Assembly: GCA_964243295.1 (NCBI GenBank)
Contig: CAXTEJ010000039.1
Coordinates: 1 to 29,044 of the forward strand
Reading direction: 5' to 3'
DNA length: 29,044 nt
Origin: CAXTEJ01 sp964243295
GTDB taxonomy: Bacteria; Actinomycetota; Actinomycetes; Actinomycetales; Angustibacteraceae
The notes beneath the pieces were generated by a model. It had not been told where the DNA came from. It did not search any database and worked only from the letters and a program-made list of their open reading frames with translations. The position numbers were made by a program, and so were the translations under genes. Shown here piece after piece: positions 1 to 6,917 of the stretch (the first letter of the stretch is position 1; each line of letters starts with the position of its first letter).

Positions 1-20
1 CCCGACGGCGACCGGGACAC

Positions 21-233
21 GTGATCACGAGCAGGGCGCGGGCGCGTCGGGCCGGGATTGCATGATGACGACGGCGACGCCAGGCGTGCGCGCGGGCGCG
101 TCGGGCCGGGACTGCATGATCACCACGGCGACGCCGGGCGTGCGCGCGGGCGCGTCGGGCCGGGATTGCATGATCACGACGGCGACACGGGCGCCGGCGG
201 GTGCGCGAGCCGGATGTGCATGATCACGGCGAG
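21..233. repeat. Tandem 54-bp intergenic repeat array
   Basis: Two complete head-to-tail copies (36-89, 90-143) and a third that stays intact to about 187 share the same 54-bp unit. The unit begins GCGCGGGCGCGTCGGG and carries a TGCATGATCAC core. The two complete copies differ at only four positions. Degenerate partial copies flank the array: a TGATCACGA core at about 21-30 and a TGCATGATCACGGCGA core at about 217-232. The period is 54 between the three main copies and 50 to the last degenerate one. There are no unique spacers, so this is not a CRISPR array. Because 54 is a multiple of 3, open frames across it encode an 18-residue repeat, which is probably incidental. It fills the region upstream of the glutaredoxin-like gene; I see no gene in 1-291. 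Confidence 0.85.
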
Positions 234-279
234 ATGCGGGTGGCGTGCGCTTGCCGAATCCGGGGCGCATGGGCGTGCC

Positions 280-285
280 TAGAGT
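280..285 (+). promoter_or_regulatory. Putative -10 element of a leaderless start
   Basis: TAGAGT fits TAnnnT and ends 6 nt before the GTG at 292. No Shine-Dalgarno is visible and no convincing -35 is seen 17 bp upstream. The same arrangement recurs at several other starts in this window, which supports a leaderless transcript. Confidence 0.4.
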
Positions 286-291
286 GGAGCC

Positions 292-636
292 GTGCCCAGC
301 GAATCGGAGCCGACCGAGCCGACCGAGCCGACCGAGCCCACCGAGCCGACCGAGCCGACCGAGGCGACCGGTGATCACCGTGGTGCTGCTGGTGGGAGTG
401 CGCCGCGGATCACGTTGCTGGGGCGGGCGGGGTGCCACCTGTGCGAGGTGGCGCGGGAGGTGGTGCGGCGGGTGGCGGACGACACGGGCGCGGGCTTCGT
501 CGAGGTCGACGTCGACAGCGACCCGCAGCTGCAGCGGCGGTGGTCCGAGCAGGTGCCGGTCACGCTGGTGGACGGTGAGCAGCACGACTACTGGCGCGTC
601 GACGAGGCGCGGCTGCGCGCGGCGCTGGCGCGCTGA
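292..636 (+). CDS. Glutaredoxin-like (DUF836 type) thiol protein
   Basis: A 114-residue protein with a thioredoxin-fold core from about residue 38 to the end. The redox motif is C48-H-L-C51 in the context GRAGCHLC, followed by a helix, a beta strand rich in Asp (VEVDVDSDPQL) and the cis-Pro segment VPVTL. This matches the short glutaredoxin-like family found upstream of hemA in actinobacteria (Rv0508 in M. tuberculosis, from memory). The first 37 residues are a low-complexity tail of Glu-Pro-Thr triplets encoded by 9-bp repeats at about 309-361, unlikely to be part of the fold. GTG 292 is chosen because it lies 6 nt after TAGAGT and keeps the tail; a start just before the core would lack any signal. 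Its partner and substrate are unknown. It is separated from rex by 274 bp carrying a promoter, so it is probably a separate unit. Confidence 0.82.
   Translation: MPSESEPTEPTEPTEPTEPTEPTEATGDHRGAAGGSAPRITLLGRAGCHLCEVAREVVRRVADDTGAGFVEVDVDSDPQLQRRWSEQVPVTLVDGEQHDYWRVDEARLRAALAR
309..361 (+). repeat. 9-bp coding microrepeat (Glu-Pro-Thr)
   Basis: About six successive copies of GAGCCGACC, with one CCC variant and a final GAGGCG, encode a repeated E-P-T tail at the N-terminus of the glutaredoxin-like protein. Such repeats tend to vary in copy number between strains by slippage. Confidence 0.8.
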
Positions 637-756
637 TCAGCGGGTTCGCCGCGGTCCCGGCATCACGGGTTCACCGGGCGACCACCGTGCCGGGGGCTGC
701 ACGGGTGATGCTCGTCACGAAGCGCCCCGGAGCGGGCACGCAGACCGGTCACGACT

Positions 757-774
757 TTGTGCGTGCGTTCACAA
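757..774. promoter_or_regulatory. Rex operator (ROP)
   Basis: TTGTGCGTGCGTTCACAA is an 18-bp inverted repeat. The right half TTCACAA is perfect for the actinobacterial Rex consensus (TGTGAAC-n-GTTCACA type); the left half TTGTG is conserved and then deviates at two bases. It lies 137 bp before rex and overlaps the -35 and spacer of the candidate promoter, so bound Rex would block transcription. Autoregulation of rex-hem by Rex is established in Streptomyces. Confidence 0.85.
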
Positions 775-785
775 GTGCCTAATCT
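757..785 (+). promoter_or_regulatory. Putative promoter of rex-hemACDB
   Basis: A -35-like TTGTGC (757-762) and -10 TAATCT (780-785) are separated by exactly 17 bp. The start point would be near 792, giving a leader of about 120 nt before rex. The Rex operator covers the -35 hexamer and most of the spacer. The rest of 637-910 holds no gene that I can support. Confidence 0.6.
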
Positions 786-910
786 GGTCGCGTCGACGAG
801 CCGGACCCACCCCGGGACCGCGCGGCCGACGTCCGTCTGCTAGGGCCCGCTGCGCCGCGAGGTGCGACGAGCGCTCCGACGGCAGGCGGGTGGACAGGAG
901 CAGGTCGACC

Positions 911-1612
911 GTGAGCGACGAGCAGATCAGCCGCCGGGGCATCCCGGACGCCACGGTCGCGCGACTGCCGGTGTACCTGCGCACCCTCGGTGGCATGGCC
1001 GAGCGCGGTGTCGCGAGCGTGTCGAGCGAGGAGCTGGCGCTGGCCGCTGGCGTCACCTCGGCGAAGCTGCGCAAGGACCTGTCGCACCTCGGCTCGTACG
1101 GCGTCCGCGGGGTGGGCTACGACGTCGCCCACCTGGTCGACGAGATCAGCGCCGAGCTCGGTCTGACCCAGGACTGGCCGGTCGCCATCGTGGGCATCGG
1201 CAACCTCGGCCACGCCCTCGCCGGCTACGGCGGCTTCGCGACGCGCGGCTTCCGGGTCGTGGCGCTGTTCGACGACGACCCGCAGCTGGTCGGCGAGGTC
1301 GTGTCGGGCCTACCGGTGCAGCAGATGGGCGACCTCGCGGCGACCATCGCCGCCGAGAGCATCTCCATCGGCGTGGTGGCGACCCCGGCCGCGCCGGCGC
1401 AGCGGGTGTGCGACCAGCTGGTCGCGGCGGGCGTCCGGAGCGTGCTGAACTTCGCGCCCTGCGTGCTGACGGTGCCGGACGGCGTCGACGTGCGCAAGGT
1501 CGACCTGTCGACCGAGCTGCAGATCCTGGCCTTCCACGAGCAGCGCCGCGTGCGCGCCGTGAGCGAGCACGAGGGGGACGAACCGATGGGTCTGGCCGAG
1601 GTGGCCCGGTGA
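911..1612 (+). CDS. rex: Redox-sensing transcriptional repressor Rex
   Basis: A 233-residue cytoplasmic repressor that senses the NADH/NAD+ ratio: NAD+ favours DNA binding and NADH releases it. Residues 10-75 form the winged helix with the family signature RKDLSHLGSYGVRGVGY (about 54-70). The Rossmann domain starts at residue 91 with VGIGNLG (GxGxxG at 95-100) and ends in the swapped C-terminal helix (TELQILAFHEQRR). GTG 911 is preceded by AGGAG at 896-900 and gives the usual N-terminus. It is the first gene of an operon in which each following gene overlaps its neighbour. The operator at 757-774 indicates autoregulation together with the haem genes, linking haem supply to the respiratory state. 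Confidence 0.96.
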   Translation: MSDEQISRRGIPDATVARLPVYLRTLGGMAERGVASVSSEELALAAGVTSAKLRKDLSHLGSYGVRGVGYDVAHLVDEISAELGLTQDWPVAIVGIGNLGHALAGYGGFATRGFRVVALFDDDPQLVGEVVSGLPVQQMGDLAATIAAESISIGVVATPAAPAQRVCDQLVAAGVRSVLNFAPCVLTVPDGVDVRKVDLSTELQILAFHEQRRVRAVSEHEGDEPMGLAEVAR

Positions 1613-3060
1613 GCCTGCTGGCGATGGGCGTCTCGCACCGCAGCGCCCCGCTGCCGGTGCTCGAGCGCGTGGCCCTGGACGCCGACGGCGTGCGCCGGCT
1701 GTCGACGTCCGTGCTGACCGGCGACCAGGTCGCCGAGGCGGTCGTGCTCGCGACCTGCAACCGGGTCGAGGTCTACGCCGACGTCGCGACCTTCCACGGC
1801 GGCCTGGCCCAGCTCGGCGAGGCGCTGTCGACGACGACGGGCGTGCCGCTCGCGCAGCTGAAGGACCACCTCTACGTGCACTACGCCGACCGGGCCGTCG
1901 CCCACCTGTTCGCGGTCGCCTGCGGCCTGGACTCGATGGCGGTCGGCGAGAGCCAGGTGCTCGGGCAGCTGCGCACCGCCCTGCGCTCGGCGCAGCAGAC
2001 CGGCGACGCCGGCCGGGTGCTCGACAACCTCGTCCAGCAGGCGCTGCGCGTGGGCAAGCGCGCCCACGCCGAGACCGGCATCGACCGCGCCGGCGCGTCG
2101 CTGGTCGACGCCGCCCTGCACCGCGCCGACCGGCTGATCGGCGCGGTCGACCAGCTCGACGTCCTCGTCGTCGGCGCCGGGTCGATGAGCGCGCTCGCGG
2201 CCACCGCCGTCCACCGCGCCGGCGCCCGCTCCATCACGATCGCCAACCGGACGCCCGAGAACGCGGCACGGCTCGCCGGCGCCGTCGGCGGCAGGGCGGT
2301 CGGGCTGGCGCAGCTGCCCGCGGCATTGGCGCAGGCCGACCTCGTCATCTCGTGCACCGGCGCCGTCGGCCACGTCGTCGACGCCGGGGCCGTCGTCGCC
2401 GCGGCTGCCTCCCGCGACGGCTCGCGCGACCAGCTGTACGTCGACCTCGCCCTCCCGCGCGACGTCGACCCCGCCGTCGCCGCGGTGCCCGGCGTGCACC
2501 TGGCCGACCTCGAGGTGCTCGGCACCGACCTGGTGGGTCAGCAGGTCGGCGCCGACCTCGAGCACGTGCGCTCGCTGGTCGACCAGGAGGTCGCCGACTA
2601 CCTGCTCGCTCGCCGCGTGCAGGCCGTCGCACCGACCGTCGCCGCGCTGCGTGCCCGCGCCGCCGAGGTCGTCTCGGCCGAGCTCGGCCGCTTCGACCAG
2701 CGGCTGCCCGACGTCGAGTCCGCCGTCCGAGAGGAGGTGCAGCGCACCGTCCACCGGGTGGTCGAGAAGCTGCTCCACGCCCCGACCGTGCGCGTCAAGG
2801 AGCTTGCGAGCCGCAGCGACGGCGGCTCCTACGAGCTGGCCCTGCGCGAGCTGTTCGACCTCGATCCCAAGGGCGTCGCGGCTGTCTCGGACGCCGAGTC
2901 GGCGGTGAGCGTGCCGGCCGTCGGCACGTGGGCGGCGTCCTTCGGTGGCCCCACCGCCCAGGAGGCCCTGGTCGTCGTGCCCTCGGACGAGACCGGCTCG
3001 CCCATCGACGCCGCCAGCGTGCTCGGCCGCGGCGAGACCCTGCGCAGGGCCGCCGGATGA
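1609..3060 (+). CDS. hemA: Glutamyl-tRNA reductase
   Basis: A 483-residue enzyme that reduces glutamyl-tRNA(Glu) to glutamate-1-semialdehyde with NADPH, the first committed step of C5-pathway tetrapyrrole synthesis. The catalytic cysteine is C50 in LATCNRVE; GESQVLGQ lies near residue 113. The NADP domain begins at about 185 with VLVVGAGSMS, and a helical dimerisation domain follows from about 320. The last 50-60 residues are an Ala/Ser-rich extension. GTG 1609 overlaps the rex stop as GTGA, suggesting translational coupling. The usual partner, the semialdehyde aminotransferase HemL, is encoded separately at 10081 instead of in this operon. Confidence 0.97.
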   Translation: MSLLAMGVSHRSAPLPVLERVALDADGVRRLSTSVLTGDQVAEAVVLATCNRVEVYADVATFHGGLAQLGEALSTTTGVPLAQLKDHLYVHYADRAVAHLFAVACGLDSMAVGESQVLGQLRTALRSAQQTGDAGRVLDNLVQQALRVGKRAHAETGIDRAGASLVDAALHRADRLIGAVDQLDVLVVGAGSMSALAATAVHRAGARSITIANRTPENAARLAGAVGGRAVGLAQLPAALAQADLVISCTGAVGHVVDAGAVVAAAASRDGSRDQLYVDLALPRDVDPAVAAVPGVHLADLEVLGTDLVGQQVGADLEHVRSLVDQEVADYLLARRVQAVAPTVAALRARAAEVVSAELGRFDQRLPDVESAVREEVQRTVHRVVEKLLHAPTVRVKELASRSDGGSYELALRELFDLDPKGVAAVSDAESAVSVPAVGTWAASFGGPTAQEALVVVPSDETGSPIDAASVLGRGETLRRAAG

Positions 3061-4145
3061 CCAGCCCGAGCAACAGCCCCAGCAGCGCCCTCACCGACGC
3101 AGTCACCGGCCCCGTCACCCTCCCCGCCGCGCTGCGCCTCGGCACCCGCCGCAGCCGGCTCGCGACGACCCAGTCGCAGGCCGTCGCCGACGCCCTCACC
3201 GCAGCCACCGGTCGCACGGTCGAGCTCGTCGAGGTGACGACCTTCGGCGACACGTCCACGGCCGCGCTCACCCAGATCGGCGGCACGGGCGTCTTCGTCA
3301 CCGCCCTGCGCACCGCGCTGCTCGAGGGACGCATCGACCTCGCCGTCCACTCGCTCAAGGACCTCCCGACCGCCCCCGCGCCGGGGCTCGTCGTCGCCGC
3401 CGTGCCACGGCGCGAGGACCCGCGCGACGTGCTCGTGGCGCGCGACGGGCTGACGCTCGGTGAGCTGCCGCCGGGCTCGCGGATCGGCACCGGCTCGCCG
3501 CGTCGCGCCGCGCAGCTGCTCGCGCTCGGGCTCGGTCTCGAGCCCGTCCCCGTGCGCGGCAACGTCGACACGCGGCTCGAACTCGTCGGCTCGGGCACCG
3601 TCGACGCCGTCGTGCTCGCCCGCGCCGGGCTGCTGCGGCTGGGCCGCGCCTTCGAGGGCACCGAGGTGCTCGACCCGCTGCAGCTGCTGCCGGCGCCCGG
3701 GCAGGGGGCTCTCGCCGTCGAGTGCCGCGCGTCCGACCTGCAGCTGGTCGAGCTGCTGGAGACCCTCGAGGACGTCGACGCCCGCACCGCCGTCACCGCC
3801 GAGCGGGCCCTGCTGGCCGGGCTCGAGGCCGGCTGCACCGCGCCGGTCGGCGCGCTCGCCGAGGTCGTCGAGGACGTCGACGGGTCGCTCGAGATCTCGC
3901 TGCGCGCGGTCGTCGCCTCGCCCGACGGCACCGCCGTGCTGCGCCAGTCGCTGGTCGGCCCCGCTGCCGACGCCGCCGACGTCGGGCGCCGGCTCGCCGC
4001 ACTGCTGCTCGAGGACGGCGCCGCCGACCTCGTCGACCTGCCGGTCGGATCACCGGCGCAGGGCCCCGAGCACCCACCACCACCTGCACCGCAGCTCGTC
4101 ATCGACCCGTCCGCCGAACGTCCACTCCCGGAGCGTGCCTCGTGA
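3057..4145 (+). CDS. hemC: Hydroxymethylbilane synthase
   Basis: Also called porphobilinogen deaminase, it joins four porphobilinogen units into hydroxymethylbilane in the cytoplasm. The protein has 362 residues. Visible landmarks are the start LRLGTRRSRLATTQSQ (about 27-42), the catalytic Asp in HSLKD (D102), the Arg-rich RIGTGSPRR (142-150) and C260 in GLEAGCTAPVGA, the attachment site of the dipyrromethane cofactor. It is longer than the usual ~310 residues because of a ~20-residue N-terminal lead and a ~40-residue Pro-rich C-terminal tail. ATG 3057 overlaps the hemA stop as ATGA, and its stop overlaps the hemD GTG, so the whole run is likely coupled. Confidence 0.97.
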   Translation: MTSPSNSPSSALTDAVTGPVTLPAALRLGTRRSRLATTQSQAVADALTAATGRTVELVEVTTFGDTSTAALTQIGGTGVFVTALRTALLEGRIDLAVHSLKDLPTAPAPGLVVAAVPRREDPRDVLVARDGLTLGELPPGSRIGTGSPRRAAQLLALGLGLEPVPVRGNVDTRLELVGSGTVDAVVLARAGLLRLGRAFEGTEVLDPLQLLPAPGQGALAVECRASDLQLVELLETLEDVDARTAVTAERALLAGLEAGCTAPVGALAEVVEDVDGSLEISLRAVVASPDGTAVLRQSLVGPAADAADVGRRLAALLLEDGAADLVDLPVGSPAQGPEHPPPPAPQLVIDPSAERPLPERAS

Positions 4146-5851
4146 CCATCGCGCCCAGCGCCCGCCGCTCGACCAGGTCCGCGGCCACCGACGTCGCCGT
4201 GTCCACCACCGGCGTCCCCGCCGCGGCGACGGGCTCGCCCTCGGGCGGGACGTCGGCCACCACCCGCAGCGTCGGCAGCGTCGCCTTCGTCGGCACCGGC
4301 CCCGGCGACCCCGGGCTGCTGACGCTGCGCGCGGTCGACCTCATCGCCGGCGCCGACGTCCTGGTGCTCGACCAGCTGCTCGGCATCGCCGACCTCGCGC
4401 GCTGGGCGCCCGAGGGTGTCGAGGTCGTCGAGGCCGGGTTCGGCGAGGACGGCCAGCCGCTCACCCACGCCGGCCGCGCCAAGCTCGTGACCCGCGCGGC
4501 CAAGGGCGGCAAGCACGTCGTCCGGCTCATGGACGGCGACCCGGGCACCTTCAACGGCCTGGCCGAGGAGGCCCTCGCCTGCCGCAAGGCGGGCGTGCCC
4601 TTCGAGGTGGTGCCGGGCGTGTCCGCGGTCAGTGCGGTGCCGGCGTACGCCGGGGTGCCGCTGACGACCAGCCGCTCGCGGGCCGTGCACGTCGTGACAC
4701 CGCTCGACGGGAAGGTCGACTGGGCGCGCTCGACCGGCGACGACGTCACCGTCGTGGTGCTGGGTGGGCCCGACCAGGTCGCCGCCGCGCTCGCGGAGCT
4801 GCTGGCTGCCGGCCGCGCTGCGTCGACGCCCGTCTCGCTCACCGAGCGCGGCACCACGACCGAGCAGCGCACCCTCACGGCGACGCTCGACCGTGCCGGC
4901 GCGATGGTCGGCGAGGCCCAGCTGTCGTTGCCGCTGCTGGCGGTCGTGGGCCAGTCGGTCGCGCTGCGCGAGCAGCTGTCGTGGTTCGAGACCAAGCCGC
5001 TGTTCGGCTGGCGGGTGCTCGTGCCGCGCACCAAGGACCAGGCCCAGGCCACCACCGACCGGCTGCGCGCGCACGGCGCCGTCAGCGAGGTCGTGCCGAC
5101 CATCTCCGTCGAGCCGCCGCGCACCCCGCAGCAGATGGAGCGGGCGATCAAGGGGCTGGTCACCGGGCGCTACGAGTGGATCGGCTTCACGAGCGTCAAC
5201 GCGGTGCGCGCCGTCCGGGAGAAGTTCCAGGAGTTCGGTCTCGACGCCCGTGCGTTCTCCGGGCTCAAGGTCGCGGCAGTCGGTGGCGTCACGTCAGAAG
5301 CGTTGCGGGAGTGGGGGATCGAGCCCGACCTCACCCCCAGCGGTGAGCAGTCGGCGCAGGGTCTGCTGGTCGACTGGCCGCCGTTCGACGACCTGCTCGA
5401 CCCCATCAACCGGGTGCTGCTGCCCCGCGCCGACATCGCCACCGACACGCTCGTCGCCGGTCTGCAGGAGGCCGGCTGGGAGGTCGACGACGTCACCGCC
5501 TACCGCACGGTGCGCGCCGCGCCGCCCGCCGCGGAGGTGCGCGAGGCCATCAAGAGCGGGCGCTTCGACGCGGTCGTCTTCACGTCGAGCTCGACGGTGC
5601 GCAACCTCGTCGGCATCGCGGGCAAGCCCCACCCGTCGACGGTCGTCGCGTGCATCGGCCCGGCGACCGCGAAGACCGCCGAGGAGCACGGGCTGCGGGT
5701 CGACGTCCTGGCGCCGACGGCGAGCGGTGCCGCGCTGGTGGACGCCCTCGCGGAGTACGGCACGGGGCTGCGCATCGCGGCGCTCGAGTCGGGCGAGCCG
5801 GTCGTGCGCCCCAGCCAGCGCAAGGCCGCCGCGCGCCGCCGCGCCACCTGA
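4142..5851 (+). CDS. hemD: Fused uroporphyrinogen-III methyltransferase / uroporphyrinogen-III synthase
   Basis: A 569-residue fusion. Residues ~48-290 resemble the SAM-dependent tetrapyrrole methylases (CobA/CysG-A): FVGTGPGDPGLLTLRA, then RLMDGDPGTFNGLAEE, then VVPGVSAVSAVPAYAGVPLTTSR. Residues ~305-555 are the uroporphyrinogen-III synthase that cyclises hydroxymethylbilane (GWRVLVPRTKDQA; FTSVNAVRA; VFTSSSTVRNL; ACIGPATA). A ~45-residue low-complexity Ser/Thr/Ala leader precedes it. This fusion is normal for actinobacterial HemD. The methylase glycine loop is altered: the common RLKGGDPFVFGRGGEE reads RLMDGDPGTFNGLAEE, so methyltransferase activity cannot be assumed. GTG 4142 overlaps the hemC stop. 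Confidence 0.93.
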   Translation: MTIAPSARRSTRSAATDVAVSTTGVPAAATGSPSGGTSATTRSVGSVAFVGTGPGDPGLLTLRAVDLIAGADVLVLDQLLGIADLARWAPEGVEVVEAGFGEDGQPLTHAGRAKLVTRAAKGGKHVVRLMDGDPGTFNGLAEEALACRKAGVPFEVVPGVSAVSAVPAYAGVPLTTSRSRAVHVVTPLDGKVDWARSTGDDVTVVVLGGPDQVAAALAELLAAGRAASTPVSLTERGTTTEQRTLTATLDRAGAMVGEAQLSLPLLAVVGQSVALREQLSWFETKPLFGWRVLVPRTKDQAQATTDRLRAHGAVSEVVPTISVEPPRTPQQMERAIKGLVTGRYEWIGFTSVNAVRAVREKFQEFGLDARAFSGLKVAAVGGVTSEALREWGIEPDLTPSGEQSAQGLLVDWPPFDDLLDPINRVLLPRADIATDTLVAGLQEAGWEVDDVTAYRTVRAAPPAAEVREAIKSGRFDAVVFTSSSTVRNLVGIAGKPHPSTVVACIGPATAKTAEEHGLRVDVLAPTASGAALVDALAEYGTGLRIAALESGEPVVRPSQRKAAARRRAT

Positions 5852-6852
5852 TGGCGCTCGAGGAAGCGGTGACCGCCGCGGACAAGCTGCGTCAGCGGCC
5901 GCGGCGGCTGCGGCAGACCCCGGCGCTGCGGCGGCTGGTGCGCGAGACGCGGCTGTCGCCGGCCGAGCTGGTGCTGCCGCTGTTCGTGCGCGAGGGCGCC
6001 GGCGAGCCCGTCGCGCTGACGTCGATGCCGGGTGTCGTGCAGCACTCTCTCGCGTCGCTGCAGCTCGCCGCGCGCGAGGCGGTCGCCGCGGGCGTGGGCG
6101 GGCTGATGCTGTTCGGCGTCCCCTCCTCGCGTGACGCCACCGGCTCGGGCGCCGACGACCCCGACGGCATCCTCAACGTCGGCCTGCGAGCGCTGCGCGA
6201 CGAGGTCGGCGACGAGACCGTCGTGATGGCCGACCTGTGCCTCGACGAGTTCACCGACCACGGCCACTGCGGGGTGCTGGACGACGGGGGCCGGGTCGAC
6301 AACGACGCCACCCTCGAGCGCTACGGCTCGATGGCCCTCGCCCAGGCCGACGCCGGCGCCCACGTGCTGGGGCTGTCGGGGATGATGGACGGCCAGGTCG
6401 GGCACGTGCGCGCGGTGCTCGACGACGCCGGGCGGCAGGACACCCTGCTGCTCGCCTACGCGGTGAAGTACGCGTCGGCGTTCTACGGCCCCTTCCGCGA
6501 GGCCGTCGAGTCGACGCTGGTGGGTGACCGGTCGACCTACCAGCAGGACCCGGGCAACGCCGCCGAGGCGCTGCGCGAGGTGCGGCTCGACGTCGAGCAG
6601 GGCGCCGACATGGTCATGGTGAAGCCGGCGATGCCCTACCTCGACGTGCTGCGCCGGGTCGCCGACGAGGTGACCGTCCCCGTCGCGGCCTACCAGGTCT
6701 CGGGCGAGTACGCGATGGTCGAGGCCGCCGCGGCGGCGGGCATGATCGATCGCGAGCGGGCGATCCTCGAGTCGCTCACCTCGATCCGCCGCGCGGGCGC
6801 GCAAATGCTGCTCACCTACTGGGCCACCGAGGTCGCGCGCCGGCTGGGCTGA
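5851..6852 (+). CDS. hemB: Porphobilinogen synthase (delta-aminolevulinate dehydratase)
   Basis: A 333-residue enzyme that condenses two 5-aminolevulinate molecules into porphobilinogen. The two Schiff-base lysines are K206 (YAVKYASAFYGPFR) and K258 (MVMVKPAMPY). The metal site reads C130-L-D132-EFTDHGHC140: the outer cysteines of the zinc type are kept but the middle one is Asp, a hybrid metal site. The active-site loop reads LGLSGMMDGQV where a Pro is common before the Ser. ATG 5851 shares one base with the hemD stop (TGATG). It is the last gene of the rex-hem operon; 65 bp separate it from phoD. Confidence 0.96.
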   Translation: MALEEAVTAADKLRQRPRRLRQTPALRRLVRETRLSPAELVLPLFVREGAGEPVALTSMPGVVQHSLASLQLAAREAVAAGVGGLMLFGVPSSRDATGSGADDPDGILNVGLRALRDEVGDETVVMADLCLDEFTDHGHCGVLDDGGRVDNDATLERYGSMALAQADAGAHVLGLSGMMDGQVGHVRAVLDDAGRQDTLLLAYAVKYASAFYGPFREAVESTLVGDRSTYQQDPGNAAEALREVRLDVEQGADMVMVKPAMPYLDVLRRVADEVTVPVAAYQVSGEYAMVEAAAAAGMIDRERAILESLTSIRRAGAQMLLTYWATEVARRLG

Positions 6853-6866
6853 GCCGGGCGATCAGC

Positions 6867-6899
6867 GTTCGGACGGCCGTCGGACGCCGTTCACCCGCG
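6867..6899 (+). promoter_or_regulatory. Candidate PHO box (three 11-bp direct repeat units)
   Basis: Three contiguous 11-bp units lie 18 bp before the phoD ATG: GTTCGGACGGC, CGTCGGACGCC and GTTCACCCGCG. The third matches the Streptomyces PhoP repeat-unit consensus G(G/T)TCAYYYR(G/C)G at all 11 positions. The first two match about 7 and 6 positions and resemble each other. A weak -10-like CAGGGT (6905-6910) lies 7 nt before the ATG, which would place the box over the -35 as expected for PhoP activation. Confidence 0.62.
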
Positions 6900-6917
6900 T
6901 GCGCCAGGGTGCCGGGC

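Noticed and set aside
21..233. CRISPR array
   Set aside because: The 54-bp units are contiguous with no unique spacers, and no cas gene is present.
25..585. Long minus-strand open frame with 18-residue repeats
   Set aside because: It runs antisense through the glutaredoxin-like gene and the intergenic repeats. The peptide repeat follows from a 54-bp period divisible by three. No start signals or recognisable domain.
637..910. Riboswitch or attenuator in the rex leader
   Set aside because: I found no conserved aptamer or terminator/antiterminator pair. The Rex operator and promoter explain the region.
1225..2778. 517-codon minus-strand open frame opposite rex/hemA
   Set aside because: Long antisense frames are common at this GC content. 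The opposite strand has clear Rex and HemA motifs.
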